Part shown: piece after piece, positions 53,716 through 62,802 of the stretch
Numbering within the stretch: position 1 is the first letter of the stretch
How the letters are laid out: each line of letters opens with the position of its first letter
Source: Tenacibaculum sp. 1_MG-2023
Lineage (GTDB): Bacteria > Bacteroidota > Bacteroidia > Flavobacteriales > Flavobacteriaceae
Assembly (NCBI RefSeq): GCF_030547425.1
Contig: NZ_JAUORH010000002.1
Span: forward strand, 1 to 64,000
Length of the DNA stretch: 64,000 nucleotides
Direction: 5' to 3'
The notes under the pieces: model-generated
Databases searched by the model: none
What the model was told of the DNA's origin: nothing
What the model saw: only the letters and a program-made list of their open reading frames with translations
Made by a program: the position numbers and the translations under genes

Positions 53716-55040
53716 TTTAATACTTGTAAAAAAAAGTTTTTTGAAGTGTTTTTAAACTCTACAGCTGCTTCTAACTGGTTGTTATTAGTTACTGACAACT
53801 GTATTGTTTTTACTTTATCTAAGTATTTGTTTTTAAAAGAATAAATACCTCTGTCTTTTTGTTGATAGTCATCAACATTAAATAAGAAGTAAAACTTACT
53901 GTTTTTGTTAGCTTTTTTAACTAGTTTTTGGTTCTTTACTGATGTGAACCTTAAACCACTCTCTTCACAAAAGCTATAAGTAGTAAACAAAGGCATTAAT
54001 GTTAATAGGTCTTCATTGTCTACTTTCTGAATCGCTTTTTTTTCTTCTAAATAGCTACATAAACCCTCTCCTTCAACTTCTAAAATTACTTTGGGTGTTA
54101 TTGTTTTTTGAACTTCCTTCTTTTCAATCTTATTAAAATCATCATCATATTCATAAGTTACAATCGTATCTAATTTTTCTATAAAAGAGGTAAGATTCCC
54201 TTCTACTACTCCATCCCATTTACTAATGACAGAATCTAGCGATAGTGTTGTAAGTTTTTTAAATTTATCTTTAAAATCTTTATCTAATCTGTCTGCTACT
54301 ATTTTAGTATTTAGCTTACCTGATATACTTAGCATTGAACTAACTATAGATGTTGCTTTAAATGACTTAAACAAGTTGTTCTCTTCACTTAACTCTCCTT
54401 GAACCTTTAAACCACCTCCATCTGCAGCAAATTCAAAAAAGTCTCCTTGCAAAGTACCTATAACTATTGGCTGTTTACTATCCTTTATCCGCCTTAAGAT
54501 TAAGTCGTTTTGAGAAAAGTAGTTTTCATGATTTAGTTTAGATAATAGCTGAGGAAGTATTTGTGCTCCTTTATGTTTTTTCAATAGTACTTGCAAAGAA
54601 TTACCTTTCACTACACAACTTATTACCCCTTTACTATAAACAGTTGTCTTACTTACATTTTTAACTGCAAATCCTTCTTCTTTTAAAGCTTCTTTAAAAT
54701 TTTGTTTTACAACTATTGGGCTACTAATAAAAAAGTTTTTAAACTCTTGTTCATTAGTATAAAAAAACAAACTAGGAGGCACTTCTACCTCATCTAACCA
54801 TATTGTTTTCTTTTTTTCTTTTTTGCTTGTAGATTTCTTGAAGTCTAACTGAGAAAGTGGATGTTTTAAGAAACTACAAAGTATATTATACTCTATTTCT
54901 CTAAGATTGAGATAAACTATAGTTTTAGCTGAAGTTGGCACTTTTTTTTCATAAATTACGGTTGGATTATATCTAAAAAACCCAACCGTAACTATAATGC
55001 AGCATACGATTACTAATATATATGCTATTCTTTTTGTCAT
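53712..55040 (-). CDS. Uncharacterised membrane-anchored envelope protein, 442 aa
   Basis: One N-terminal membrane segment (IAYILVIVCCIIVTVGFFRY) anchors a large extracytoplasmic domain. It contains TIVTYEYDDDFNKIEKKEV, which resembles VEYTTYEYDKDYKRKEVTK in the upstream neighbour, so the two share a domain or at least a segment. It is the last of three genes that run leftward with 5-7 bp gaps. I do not recognise a family. Its 3' end overlaps the convergent DUF3667 gene by four bases. Confidence 0.72.
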   Translation of the reverse strand: MTKRIAYILVIVCCIIVTVGFFRYNPTVIYEKKVPTSAKTIVYLNLREIEYNILCSFLKHPLSQLDFKKSTSKKEKKKTIWLDEVEVPPSLFFYTNEQEFKNFFISSPIVVKQNFKEALKEEGFAVKNVSKTTVYSKGVISCVVKGNSLQVLLKKHKGAQILPQLLSKLNHENYFSQNDLILRRIKDSKQPIVIGTLQGDFFEFAADGGGLKVQGELSEENNLFKSFKATSIVSSMLSISGKLNTKIVADRLDKDFKDKFKKLTTLSLDSVISKWDGVVEGNLTSFIEKLDTIVTYEYDDDFNKIEKKEVQKTITPKVILEVEGEGLCSYLEEKKAIQKVDNEDLLTLMPLFTTYSFCEESGLRFTSVKNQKLVKKANKNSKFYFLFNVDDYQQKDRGIYSFKNKYLDKVKTIQLSVTNNNQLEAAVEFKNTSKNFFLQVLN

Positions 55041-55045
55041 TTAGC

Positions 55046-56755
55046 TTATTTCGCTACTGTATTGATAAATTCTAACAATAATTTTAACGTGTTTTCTTCT
55101 GTTCCTTGTGTAGATATTTTTAATTCAGAAGAAATTGTATTACCTCTCATTCTAGACACTCTAAACACACCTTCATTTAAATTCTCTGTTGAAAAACGCA
55201 TTGCTTCTTTTTCAGACTTATTCATCCATTTATTAGGAATCTTATTTAAAACAGCGTTTGCGTCAACAAAAAATACTGTTGAATTATTTCTAACCAACTT
55301 GCTGTGTTTTTTAGTATTAAAATTATTATTTCCTCTAGCAATACTTAACGCATTAGTTCTTGATGTAGTTAAGTACAATACATCATTTTTAATTACTGAA
55401 TATAGGTTAAATGGTATATCAGACTTTTTAGTTTTAAATTCTACTACATTATTTTCAATCTTTAACGCTTTGTGTTTTTCTCCTAATCTAAAAAATTTAC
55501 TTAACAATTCCTCTTCCTCTGAACCTATCATTAACGTAAAATCAGGAACAATTTCTTCTTTTGTTTTTGTTACTTCTTTACGCTTGTAATCTTTGTCATA
55601 TTCGTAAGTAGTGTATTCTACTTCTTGTTTAGAAAAATCGTTCAATACTAAAAGAGCATCTCCAGTAACTAATTTCCCTACTGCTTCTTCATCTATAACT
55701 AAAGAGAACAAATCACCTACAATTTCCATTTCTTCTTGAAATTTAGGTAAAATGCCTCCGTACATCTTATGTAATAGTTCCGGATATTCCTTTAACGTTT
55801 CTTCAGTGTCTATCGAAATACTCCAAAAAGCTAATGCTTTATCATGATCAAAGCTGTTTACTAAATTGCGACTCATTCTTTTATTATAAATCTTTTTGAA
55901 AGATTTCTTCATATCAGAGCTAACCGACATGTCTAATAAAATTCTTGCATCGTTTTTATCAAAAAACAAATTAGCTGTTACTTCTTCAACCCCGTAAATA
56001 TTTTGATTTCCACCTTCAGCATACATAGGATACAGATACCCCCCAAAAGACTTGAACAAATCTGTCATTAACATACCATAGTTACGAACCCAAAGTGTTG
56101 CTGATGCATTTTTCTTTTTACTTTTTTGAAATTTTGTATTAGAAGCAATAGAGCTGATAACATTCTTATTAAATAGGTTTAACACATACTTTTTTGTCCA
56201 ACCCTTACCTATTCTTTTTCTGAAATTATAGTTATACTCTCTTTCTTCTTTAAGTTTATCTAAACGTTCTTTATGAGTTGAGAAATACCCTCTTGACGCA
56301 TCACCGTTTACCAATAAAAGATAATCATCGTTCCAAATTCTAATATCACTACGTCCTTCAATGATATTATAGCCTTCCATTCTTCTTATCTTCTTCTTAT
56401 TTCGTTTACTTAACATTGACTCGAACAACTCTCTATCTTTCAATTCAACATAAAAGTTATGGTATGAAATACTATCAGTTTTACTGAAGAAATAATAAGC
56501 ATTCGATTTAATATTAATACCAGCATTAGCAACTGAAGACACTTTATCTTCATCACGTCTTCTATTAATATCCTTTAAAATTTCTTTTCCAATAGCATTC
56601 TTGTCAATATCTGATACTTCTATTAACTTAAATAAATTTTCTGCATTTGCAGAAATTAACACGTCTACATTGTTAGGTATCTTAGACTCTAATCGTTGAG
56701 CTTGTATAACTGTAAGTGTGTTTAAAAACAGTAGTGTAGCAATAATTTTTTTCAT
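55046..56755 (-). CDS. DUF4836-like exported protein, 569 aa
   Basis: The protein has a signal peptide (KKIIATLLFLNTLTVIQAQ) and a first domain with SKIPNNVDVLISANAENLF and SVANAGINIKSNAYYFF that fits what I remember of the DUF4836 family in Bacteroidota. Later regions include FWSISIDTEETLKEYPELL, VEYTTYEYDKDYKRKEVTK and a NSTVFFVDANAVLNKIP segment. The function is not known. It is the middle gene of a three-gene cluster, 7 bp from the lipoprotein gene upstream. Confidence 0.72.
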   Translation of the reverse strand: MKKIIATLLFLNTLTVIQAQRLESKIPNNVDVLISANAENLFKLIEVSDIDKNAIGKEILKDINRRRDEDKVSSVANAGINIKSNAYYFFSKTDSISYHNFYVELKDRELFESMLSKRNKKKIRRMEGYNIIEGRSDIRIWNDDYLLLVNGDASRGYFSTHKERLDKLKEEREYNYNFRKRIGKGWTKKYVLNLFNKNVISSIASNTKFQKSKKKNASATLWVRNYGMLMTDLFKSFGGYLYPMYAEGGNQNIYGVEEVTANLFFDKNDARILLDMSVSSDMKKSFKKIYNKRMSRNLVNSFDHDKALAFWSISIDTEETLKEYPELLHKMYGGILPKFQEEMEIVGDLFSLVIDEEAVGKLVTGDALLVLNDFSKQEVEYTTYEYDKDYKRKEVTKTKEEIVPDFTLMIGSEEEELLSKFFRLGEKHKALKIENNVVEFKTKKSDIPFNLYSVIKNDVLYLTTSRTNALSIARGNNNFNTKKHSKLVRNNSTVFFVDANAVLNKIPNKWMNKSEKEAMRFSTENLNEGVFRVSRMRGNTISSELKISTQGTEENTLKLLLEFINTVAK

Positions 56756-56762
56756 CCTAAAT

Positions 56763-57434
56763 TTAATTCTCTAATTGTATTTTATTTTTGATTGTTTGTT
56801 TGTTTGCTATGATGTCTTGTGCTTGTAAATGTAACATAATAGCTTTTTTACTTTGTGATATTCTTGCTTGGTTATTCTCTGTCGTTTTTATAGGCGTTTC
56901 AAACCTATACACACTGGTGTAAGTAGCAGTTTCAAACACCTTACGGTCTTGATTTTTTGTTTTTCTGAACTCTTTCCCTAAATCAAAATGATGGCTACGT
57001 GTAAATATTTTACTCTTTTCATTAAAAGTAAAATGTCTGTTTTTTTTGATAGCTTCTATATGTTTTTTAGAGCTAAAATTAGCTATTACTTCATTTAAAG
57101 CTTCCACATTATCAAAATCACATGAAACTGTTACGATGAACTCATTAAAGTTTAACGTATTTTTTACATTATGAACTCCTTTTGTCCCTTTAATCTTAGA
57201 AACTATTTCTTGTACTTTTTTTCTTATGGTTACTTTTGAAGGTACTTTATAACCATTTATACTATCAAGTAATAGTATAGAAGCTAGCTTCGTTTTACTT
57301 TTACTTAAGTTTATGGTAAGCACAGCACTTCCCGAACCATCTTTATTAAAACTTACTTCTTCAACAAACTCAAAGCAACTTGTAAATAAGAAAATAGAAA
57401 TTGTAGAGAATAGCAATAATAATCTTTTATTCAT
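56763..57434 (-). CDS. Putative lipoprotein of the envelope cluster, 223 aa
   Basis: The signal RLLLLFSTISIFLFTSC has a lipobox, and the mature part starts FEFVEEVSFNKDGSGSAVLTINLSKS, which looks like an LppM-type fold where a lipoprotein carries a long alpha-beta domain (inference). A C-terminal region has HFDLGKEFRKTKNQDRKVFE and HLQAQDIIANKQTIKN. It is the first gene of the cluster with the DUF4836-like and membrane-anchored proteins. Confidence 0.7.
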   Translation of the reverse strand: MNKRLLLLFSTISIFLFTSCFEFVEEVSFNKDGSGSAVLTINLSKSKTKLASILLLDSINGYKVPSKVTIRKKVQEIVSKIKGTKGVHNVKNTLNFNEFIVTVSCDFDNVEALNEVIANFSSKKHIEAIKKNRHFTFNEKSKIFTRSHHFDLGKEFRKTKNQDRKVFETATYTSVYRFETPIKTTENNQARISQSKKAIMLHLQAQDIIANKQTIKNKIQLEN

Positions 57435-57469
57435 AAAATATTTTTTGCAAAGATATTAAATAGGTTTTA

Positions 57470-58186
57470 TTACAAACGAATGATTTCTCCTCCTATTTTG
57501 TTAATATTTGAATGTAGATCGTAATAACTCATAGTAAGCTTCTTTTCGTTTTTTATAACTGACGTTACACTCACTGTTTCTACATTTTGACGCTTCATTT
57601 TTAAAGAGACCTCTTTACTACCTTTGGTTTCATCTTGATGAAAATTGATAATATCTGACTGATTAAAGTTTCTATTATTTAATAACCAATCGGTAAACCA
57701 CTCTTTTCTTAACTGTTTCATTTCATCAGTATACAGTGTAGATGACGACCAAATTTTAGGTTTATTATTTAACTCTTGAAAATACTTTTTAGCTCCATCC
57801 CAAACTAACTCATAAGCTTTTAAGTTGCTATTCCAATCAACCAAAACAATAGTAAAAGGCTCAATCCCTTCAAAATCAAAATGATTGATTATTTCAACAG
57901 GATTCTCAACTTTTAATAATTGTTTTACAATAACACCTCTGCTCATTCGATACGACTCTGCTCTTTGGTGTTTGGTAAATCCTCCATTTAGTAAACAAAT
58001 CAATCTATTTTTTTCACTTAAACCAATCCATGTACCACCTGCAAATTCATCTTTAGGATAGGTTAACCTTACCCCGTCTTCTAGATACGTTTTTGGTGCA
58101 ATAGTTTTTCGTTTTGGGTCTTCATCTCTATTCGAGGTTAATATAAAATCATTATCTCCTAAAGGTAAATAAGTTACCGTACACAT
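57470..58186 (-). CDS. NRDE-family (TANGO2-like) protein
   Basis: This 238-aa protein starts MCTVTYLPLGDNDFILTSNRDEDPKR, the NRDE signature, with a Cys at position 2 that would become the N-terminal nucleophile in Ntn-hydrolase style after Met removal. Further family motifs are FAGGTWIGLSEKNRLICLLNG and IWSSSTLYTDEMKQLR. TANGO2-type proteins are linked to lipid and heme handling, but the enzymatic role is not settled. It starts 140 bp from the divergent pruA gene. Confidence 0.87.
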   Translation of the reverse strand: MCTVTYLPLGDNDFILTSNRDEDPKRKTIAPKTYLEDGVRLTYPKDEFAGGTWIGLSEKNRLICLLNGGFTKHQRAESYRMSRGVIVKQLLKVENPVEIINHFDFEGIEPFTIVLVDWNSNLKAYELVWDGAKKYFQELNNKPKIWSSSTLYTDEMKQLRKEWFTDWLLNNRNFNQSDIINFHQDETKGSKEVSLKMKRQNVETVSVTSVIKNEKKLTMSYYDLHSNINKIGGEIIRL

Positions 58187-58246
58187 GTTGTTTTACTTTT
58201 AAATAATTCCAGCCTTTTGTCCTTTTAAATATTCCTAAAATAACCG

Positions 58247-58254
58247 TAACTTTG
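58247..58254 (+). promoter_or_regulatory. Minus-7 promoter box for pruA
   Basis: TAACTTTG fits TAnnTTTG; the leader to pruA would be about 68 nt. A TTTTG at 58215-58219 is 27 bp away, too far for a standard minus-33. Confidence 0.5.
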
Positions 58255-58326
58255 TCATTTAAGAAAGTCTGGTATAGGCTTTTTCAATAACAAAGAAAGA
58301 AATTTAATTCAACAAACAACATACAA

Positions 58327-59952
58327 ATGGGAAAAGGATTTTTTCACGTACCAACTGCCATTAACGAAACCGTAAAAAGTTACGCTCCAGGATCTCCAGA
58401 GCGCGAAGCAGTTTCTAAACAATACAAAGAATATTTTAACGGATCTATGGATGTACCAATGTACATTGGTAGTGAAGAAATTAGAACAGGAAACACCAAA
58501 AACATGACTCCTCCTCACGATCATAAACACGTGGTAGGACAATATCATGTTGGAGACAAATCGCATGCTGAAAAGGCAGTTGCCACAGCTTTAGAGGCTC
58601 GTACAGAGTGGGCACAAATGCCATGGGAACAAAGAGCGGCTATTTTTTTACGTGCTGCTGAGTTAATTGCAGGACCTTATCGTGCGAAGATTAATGCAGC
58701 AACGATGGTTGCACAGTCTAAAACAGTACATCAAGCAGAAATTGACGCTGCTTGTGAGTTAATCGACTTTTTACGTTTTAACGTAGAGTATATGACTGAT
58801 ATTTACAATGAGCAACCAAACTCTGACGACGGAATTTGGAACCGTGTTGAATACAGACCTTTAGAAGGGTTTATTTATGCTGTTACTCCATTTAACTTTA
58901 CTGCAATTGCCGCAAACTTACCAGCATCTGCTGCAATGATGGGGAATGTTGTAGTTTGGAAACCATCTAATAGCCAAATTTTCTCTGCAAATGTAATTAT
59001 GCAAATTTTTAAAGAAGCTGGCTTACCTGACGGTGTTATTAACATGGTATTAGGAAATCCTGCAGAGATTACTGAGGTAATGTTGTCGTCTCCTGATTTT
59101 GCAGGAATCCACTTTACGGGTTCTACAAATGTATTCCAAGATCTTTGGAAAAAAATTGGAGAAAATATCCACATTTATAAAACATATCCAAAAATTGTTG
59201 GTGAAACTGGTGGTAAAGATTTTATCGTTGCGCATCCTTCTGCAAATGCTAAACAAGTAGCAACAGGTATTTCTCGTGGTGCTTTTGAATTCCAAGGTCA
59301 AAAATGTTCCGCAGCTTCAAGAGTATACTTACCAAAATCGTTAGCTGAAGAAACCTTAAACTACGTAAAAGAAGATATTGCTTCTTTTAAAATGGGCTCT
59401 CCAGAAGACATGAGCAATTTTATTACTGCGGTAATTCACGAAGGTTCTTTTGATAAGTTGGCAAAATATATTGATCAAGCGAAAGCTGATGCTGACGCAG
59501 AAGTTTTTGCTGGTGGTAACTACGATAAATCAAAAGGATACTTTATTGAGCCAACCGTTATCTTAACTACCAATCCTAAATATACGACTATGGAAACCGA
59601 ATTATTTGGTCCTGTAGTAACTATTTACGTATATGAAGATGCTGATTGGGCTGATACGTTAAAATTAGTTGACGAAACTTCTGAATACGCTTTAACAGGT
59701 GCTGTATTCTCTACAGACCGTTACGCTGTTGTTGAAGCTACTAAAGCTTTAGAAAACTGTGCTGGTAACTTCTATGTAAACGACAAGCCAACAGGTGCTG
59801 TTGTAGGACAACAACCATTTGGTGGAGCAAGAGCTTCAGGAACAAACGATAAAGCAGGATCTGCTCAAAACTTATTACGTTGGGTATCTCCTCGTTTAAT
59901 CAAAGAAACTTTTGTTTCTCCAACTGATTATCGTTACCCTTTCTTAGGATAA
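58327..59952 (+). CDS. pruA: 1-pyrroline-5-carboxylate (L-glutamate semialdehyde) dehydrogenase
   Basis: This 541-aa NAD-dependent dehydrogenase oxidises glutamate-5-semialdehyde to glutamate in proline breakdown. Shown are the NAD-binding VTPFNFTAIAANLPAS, the catalytic Glu in VGETGGKDFIVAH and the Cys in FEFQGQKCSAASRVY, and the C-terminal KPTGAVVGQQPFGGARASGTNDKAG. Its length and ends match the single-function eukaryote-like PruA group. The proline dehydrogenase partner is not in this window. A terminator follows. Confidence 0.95.
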   Translation: MGKGFFHVPTAINETVKSYAPGSPEREAVSKQYKEYFNGSMDVPMYIGSEEIRTGNTKNMTPPHDHKHVVGQYHVGDKSHAEKAVATALEARTEWAQMPWEQRAAIFLRAAELIAGPYRAKINAATMVAQSKTVHQAEIDAACELIDFLRFNVEYMTDIYNEQPNSDDGIWNRVEYRPLEGFIYAVTPFNFTAIAANLPASAAMMGNVVVWKPSNSQIFSANVIMQIFKEAGLPDGVINMVLGNPAEITEVMLSSPDFAGIHFTGSTNVFQDLWKKIGENIHIYKTYPKIVGETGGKDFIVAHPSANAKQVATGISRGAFEFQGQKCSAASRVYLPKSLAEETLNYVKEDIASFKMGSPEDMSNFITAVIHEGSFDKLAKYIDQAKADADAEVFAGGNYDKSKGYFIEPTVILTTNPKYTTMETELFGPVVTIYVYEDADWADTLKLVDETSEYALTGAVFSTDRYAVVEATKALENCAGNFYVNDKPTGAVVGQQPFGGARASGTNDKAGSAQNLLRWVSPRLIKETFVSPTDYRYPFLG

Positions 59953-59989
59953 GAAAAAAAATTCCGAACTAGGAATCTTACTATAAGTT

Positions 59990-60016
59990 AAAAGCAACCT
60001 CTATGAGGTTGCTTTT
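59990..60016 (+). terminator. Intrinsic terminator of pruA
   Basis: aaaagcaacctc and gaggttgctttt form a compact stem with a short loop and T-rich 3' end. Confidence 0.88.
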
Positions 60017-60076
60017 TATTTTTTTGAATCTTTTTCCACTTTTAAATATCTTTCGCCAATAAAATTGCTTTTAAAA

Positions 60077-60595
60077 ATGAAATCACTTTCTTTTTTCATC
60101 CTTACTTTACTTTTTTTAAGTTGTAGCAAAAGAGTATACATCAATAAAGAATGGAATACAAAAATCGATTTATCAAACTCTAAAATTATCTTTGATTCAA
60201 AGATTAGAAATAACAAAACTCTAAACTCAGATTTTCTATTATTTAAATTACCTAAAACTCATTGTCGAGTTGAAGACATTGATTTTCAACCTGAATTTAA
60301 GATTTACAATAAATTTCTTAAAGAAAAAAAGCCTGATCACGAACAACTAGCTAACGTACTTCACACGTATTTAAATCAACACTTCGAAATACTCAATTAC
60401 ATGAGAACAGACAAGGATGATTATGGATATTTATTTGGGTTTGTTGTTGAAAATAAAAACAGATATCTATATCATTATCGATTAATTAATTTAAATGGTT
60501 ACAACTATTTAATTGAAATGAAATATACTTTTAACACATCTCTTAAAACACAAAAGCACTTTAAGAAATTAGTCAAATCAATTAAAGCTATATAA
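60077..60595 (+). CDS. Putative lipoprotein, 172 aa
   Basis: From ATG 60077 the lipoprotein signal is KSLSFFILTLLFLSC, with the lipobox FLSC. The mature part contains TKIDLSNSKIIFDSKIR, a KTHCRVEDIDFQPEF stretch and a C-terminal YLIEMKYTFNTSLKTQKHFK. No family is recognised. It stands alone between pruA and the glutaminase gene, in strongly AT-rich DNA. The frame extends to 60065, but the residues before MKS would displace the signal. Confidence 0.65.
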   Translation: MKSLSFFILTLLFLSCSKRVYINKEWNTKIDLSNSKIIFDSKIRNNKTLNSDFLLFKLPKTHCRVEDIDFQPEFKIYNKFLKEKKPDHEQLANVLHTYLNQHFEILNYMRTDKDDYGYLFGFVVENKNRYLYHYRLINLNGYNYLIEMKYTFNTSLKTQKHFKKLVKSIKAI

Positions 60596-60701
60596 AATCG
60601 GTTTAATCTTAAGCTCATTACTTTCTATGAGGTTTTTATTTGTTTTCAAACAGAATTCAACTAATTTCGTTTAGCGTCAATTTGTTTTATTTTAACAAGC
60701 A

Positions 60702-61613
60702 ATGAACTATAAAGAAATACTTGAAAACATATATCAAAAAATCGCTCCTATTGAAAATATAGGAAAGTTAGCCACCTATATTCCTGAATTGGCCACCATT
60801 GATACTGATAAATTTGGCGTACATATTTCTACTGTTTCCAATACTAATTTTGGATTAGGAAACTTCCAAGAAAAGTTCTCCATTCAGAGTATTGCTAAAG
60901 TATTATCTCTTTGTTTGGCGTATAAGCATCTTGGTGAATCTATTTGGGACAGATTAGGTGTTGAGCCTTCTGGAAATAGTTTTAATTCATTGATACAACT
61001 GGAAACGGATAACGGTATTCCTAGAAATCCGTTTATCAACGCAGGTGCTATTGTTATTGCTGATATTTTAATTAGCAGTTTGGTAAATCCGAAAGAAGAT
61101 TTATTGAATTTTATTAAAAGTCTTTCCAAGAATAAAGACATCAGCTACTCTGCAAAAATTGCGGCTTCTGAAAAATCGGTAGGCTACAGAAATGTTGCCT
61201 TATGTAATTTTATCAAGTCTTACGGAAACATATACAACGACCCTGAAGTGGTTCTTGATTTCTATTTCGATTTATGTTCGTTGGAACTCACTTGCGAACA
61301 ACTTTCTGAATTGTTTTTCTTCTTAGCCAATAACGGACAAACCAAACAGTGCGAACAAATATTGACCAAAAGCCAATCAAAAAGAATTAATGCGTTGATG
61401 CAAACCTGTGGTTTTTATGACGAATCAGGAGAGTTTGCTTTTAAAGTTGGACTCGCTGGTAAAAGTGGTGTTGGTGGTGGTATTATTGCCATACACCCCA
61501 ACCAGTATGCGATTGCAGTATGGAGCCCTAAATTGAACAAAAAAGGAAATTCCTACAGAGGAATGCGCTTTTTAGAAGAGTTTACCACCCTTTCTGAACA
61601 GTCTATTTTTTAA
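60702..61613 (+). CDS. glsA: Glutaminase
   Basis: This 303-aa serine-dependent glutaminase converts glutamine to glutamate and ammonia. The catalytic Ser-x-x-Lys is FSIQSIAKVLSL at about residues 62-73; other family motifs are PFINAGAIVI, YRNVALCNFIKSYGN and KVGLAGKSGVGGGIIAIHP. It is complete and monocistronic, with TAATTTCG, one mismatch from the minus-7 box, upstream. Confidence 0.95.
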   Translation: MNYKEILENIYQKIAPIENIGKLATYIPELATIDTDKFGVHISTVSNTNFGLGNFQEKFSIQSIAKVLSLCLAYKHLGESIWDRLGVEPSGNSFNSLIQLETDNGIPRNPFINAGAIVIADILISSLVNPKEDLLNFIKSLSKNKDISYSAKIAASEKSVGYRNVALCNFIKSYGNIYNDPEVVLDFYFDLCSLELTCEQLSELFFFLANNGQTKQCEQILTKSQSKRINALMQTCGFYDESGEFAFKVGLAGKSGVGGGIIAIHPNQYAIAVWSPKLNKKGNSYRGMRFLEEFTTLSEQSIF

Positions 61614-61704
61614 GTTTGATTCTTTACCTGATTTAACTTAACTTAATTGACGTTGAATATTCTTTAGAACATATATCCATATTCCAAAAAAATTGACACC
61701 AACT

Positions 61705-62730
61705 ATGAGCATCTCATTAAAAACACACAAACTAATTTGGGGAAGATCTGGAAACATGTGTGCATTTCCTGATTGCAAAAAACAATTAGTAATTGACGAA
61801 ACTTCTACTGATGATCCTTCTGTAATTGGTCAAGAAGCTCATATAGTAGCAAAAAAAGAAAATGGACCAAGAGGTCAACACCCCTTAGAGCTAGAAAAAA
61901 GGGATAAATATGATAATTTAATATTATTATGTAGTGTTCACCATAAACTGATTGATGACCAAGAGAATGAATATACAGTAGAAAAACTTCATGATTTTAA
62001 AAACAAACATGAAACTTGGGTAAAAGAAAACCTAACTTTAGACAAACAAAAAATTAGAGATGATGAATTATATGCTACTTATATTCAAAAATTTATAGAA
62101 CTCACCAATTTAGAAAATTGGACTAATTGGATCTCCTATATGCTAGGAATGTGGGAAACTTTTCCAAAAGAAGAGTTTGACACTTTAAAAAAAGTGCCAA
62201 ATTATATAGTTTCAAGAATTTGGCCCCAAAGATATTTACCGTTAGAATCTTCTCTAATAAATTTTAAAAATATATTAAATGATTTGGTTCGTTTGTACCA
62301 TGAATTTCCTGATGAAAATCCTAATGGGTATTCCATAGAGAAGTTTTATAAAAACTATCAAAGAGAAAAATTTTATCACAATCAAGAAGCATACTGTCAA
62401 GAAGCTGAAATCATGGCTTTGGAACACTACGAGTATCATGTCGCACTTATAATTGACTTAGTTATAGAACTTACTAGAGCATTAAATTATGTTTGTGATC
62501 AAATAAGGTACTTTTTATTTGAAGGTTTTAGAATTGAAGAAGGAGTTATCCTTATTAGTAGAACGGACTTTTTTAGCTCTCAAAGTTTTAGAGTAGAATA
62601 TCGAGGAGGAGAACGCATAGAAATGCCATACAAAGGATTAAAAGATTTTATGACTTCAAGAAGCGGGAGGGACTATTTTGTTGGTAGCGGCATCAATGAA
62701 TACTATTTTAAAAAGAATGCATGGGAATAA
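61705..62730 (+). CDS. HNH-domain protein with unassigned C-terminal half
   Basis: From ATG 61705 it is 341 aa. Residues about 10-100 form an HNH nuclease domain: GNMCAFPDCKKQLV (two Cys for zinc), GQEAHIVAKKENGPRGQ, then YDNLILLCSVHHKLIDDQE and the closing EKLHDFKNKHETW. The remaining 230 residues contain several helices (for example HVALIIDLVIELTRALNYV) and a terminal beta part (GVILISRTDFFSSQSFRVEY) that I cannot assign. HNH domains of this exact flavour lead Cap5-type effectors and other immune proteins, where a C-terminal sensor controls the nuclease. There is no partner cyclase in the flanks. The TTG at 61693 is not preferred. Confidence 0.8.
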   Translation: MSISLKTHKLIWGRSGNMCAFPDCKKQLVIDETSTDDPSVIGQEAHIVAKKENGPRGQHPLELEKRDKYDNLILLCSVHHKLIDDQENEYTVEKLHDFKNKHETWVKENLTLDKQKIRDDELYATYIQKFIELTNLENWTNWISYMLGMWETFPKEEFDTLKKVPNYIVSRIWPQRYLPLESSLINFKNILNDLVRLYHEFPDENPNGYSIEKFYKNYQREKFYHNQEAYCQEAEIMALEHYEYHVALIIDLVIELTRALNYVCDQIRYFLFEGFRIEEGVILISRTDFFSSQSFRVEYRGGERIEMPYKGLKDFMTSRSGRDYFVGSGINEYYFKKNAWE

Positions 62731-62758
62731 AAAGGTATTTAAAAGTTGACAGGAAAAT

Positions 62759-62789
62759 CACAAAACAGTATCTCAATACTGTTTTGTGA
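62759..62789. terminator. Terminator-like hairpin between convergent genes
   Basis: tcacaaaacagta and tactgttttgtga form a 13-bp stem with a five-base loop; the following T-tract is weak on both strands. Confidence 0.6.
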
Positions 62790-62802
62790 TTGTTTAATTC
62801 AA

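Noticed and set aside
55062..55589. 175-codon plus-strand frame opposite the DUF4836-like gene
   Set aside because: Long, but antisense to a gene with signal peptide and family features; hydrophobic Leu/Phe/Ser-rich composition is what antisense of a Lys/Glu-rich gene gives.
61705..62730. Complete CBASS operon
   Set aside because: There is no CD-NTase cyclase or accessory gene in the flanks, and the C-terminal half does not look like a SAVED domain.
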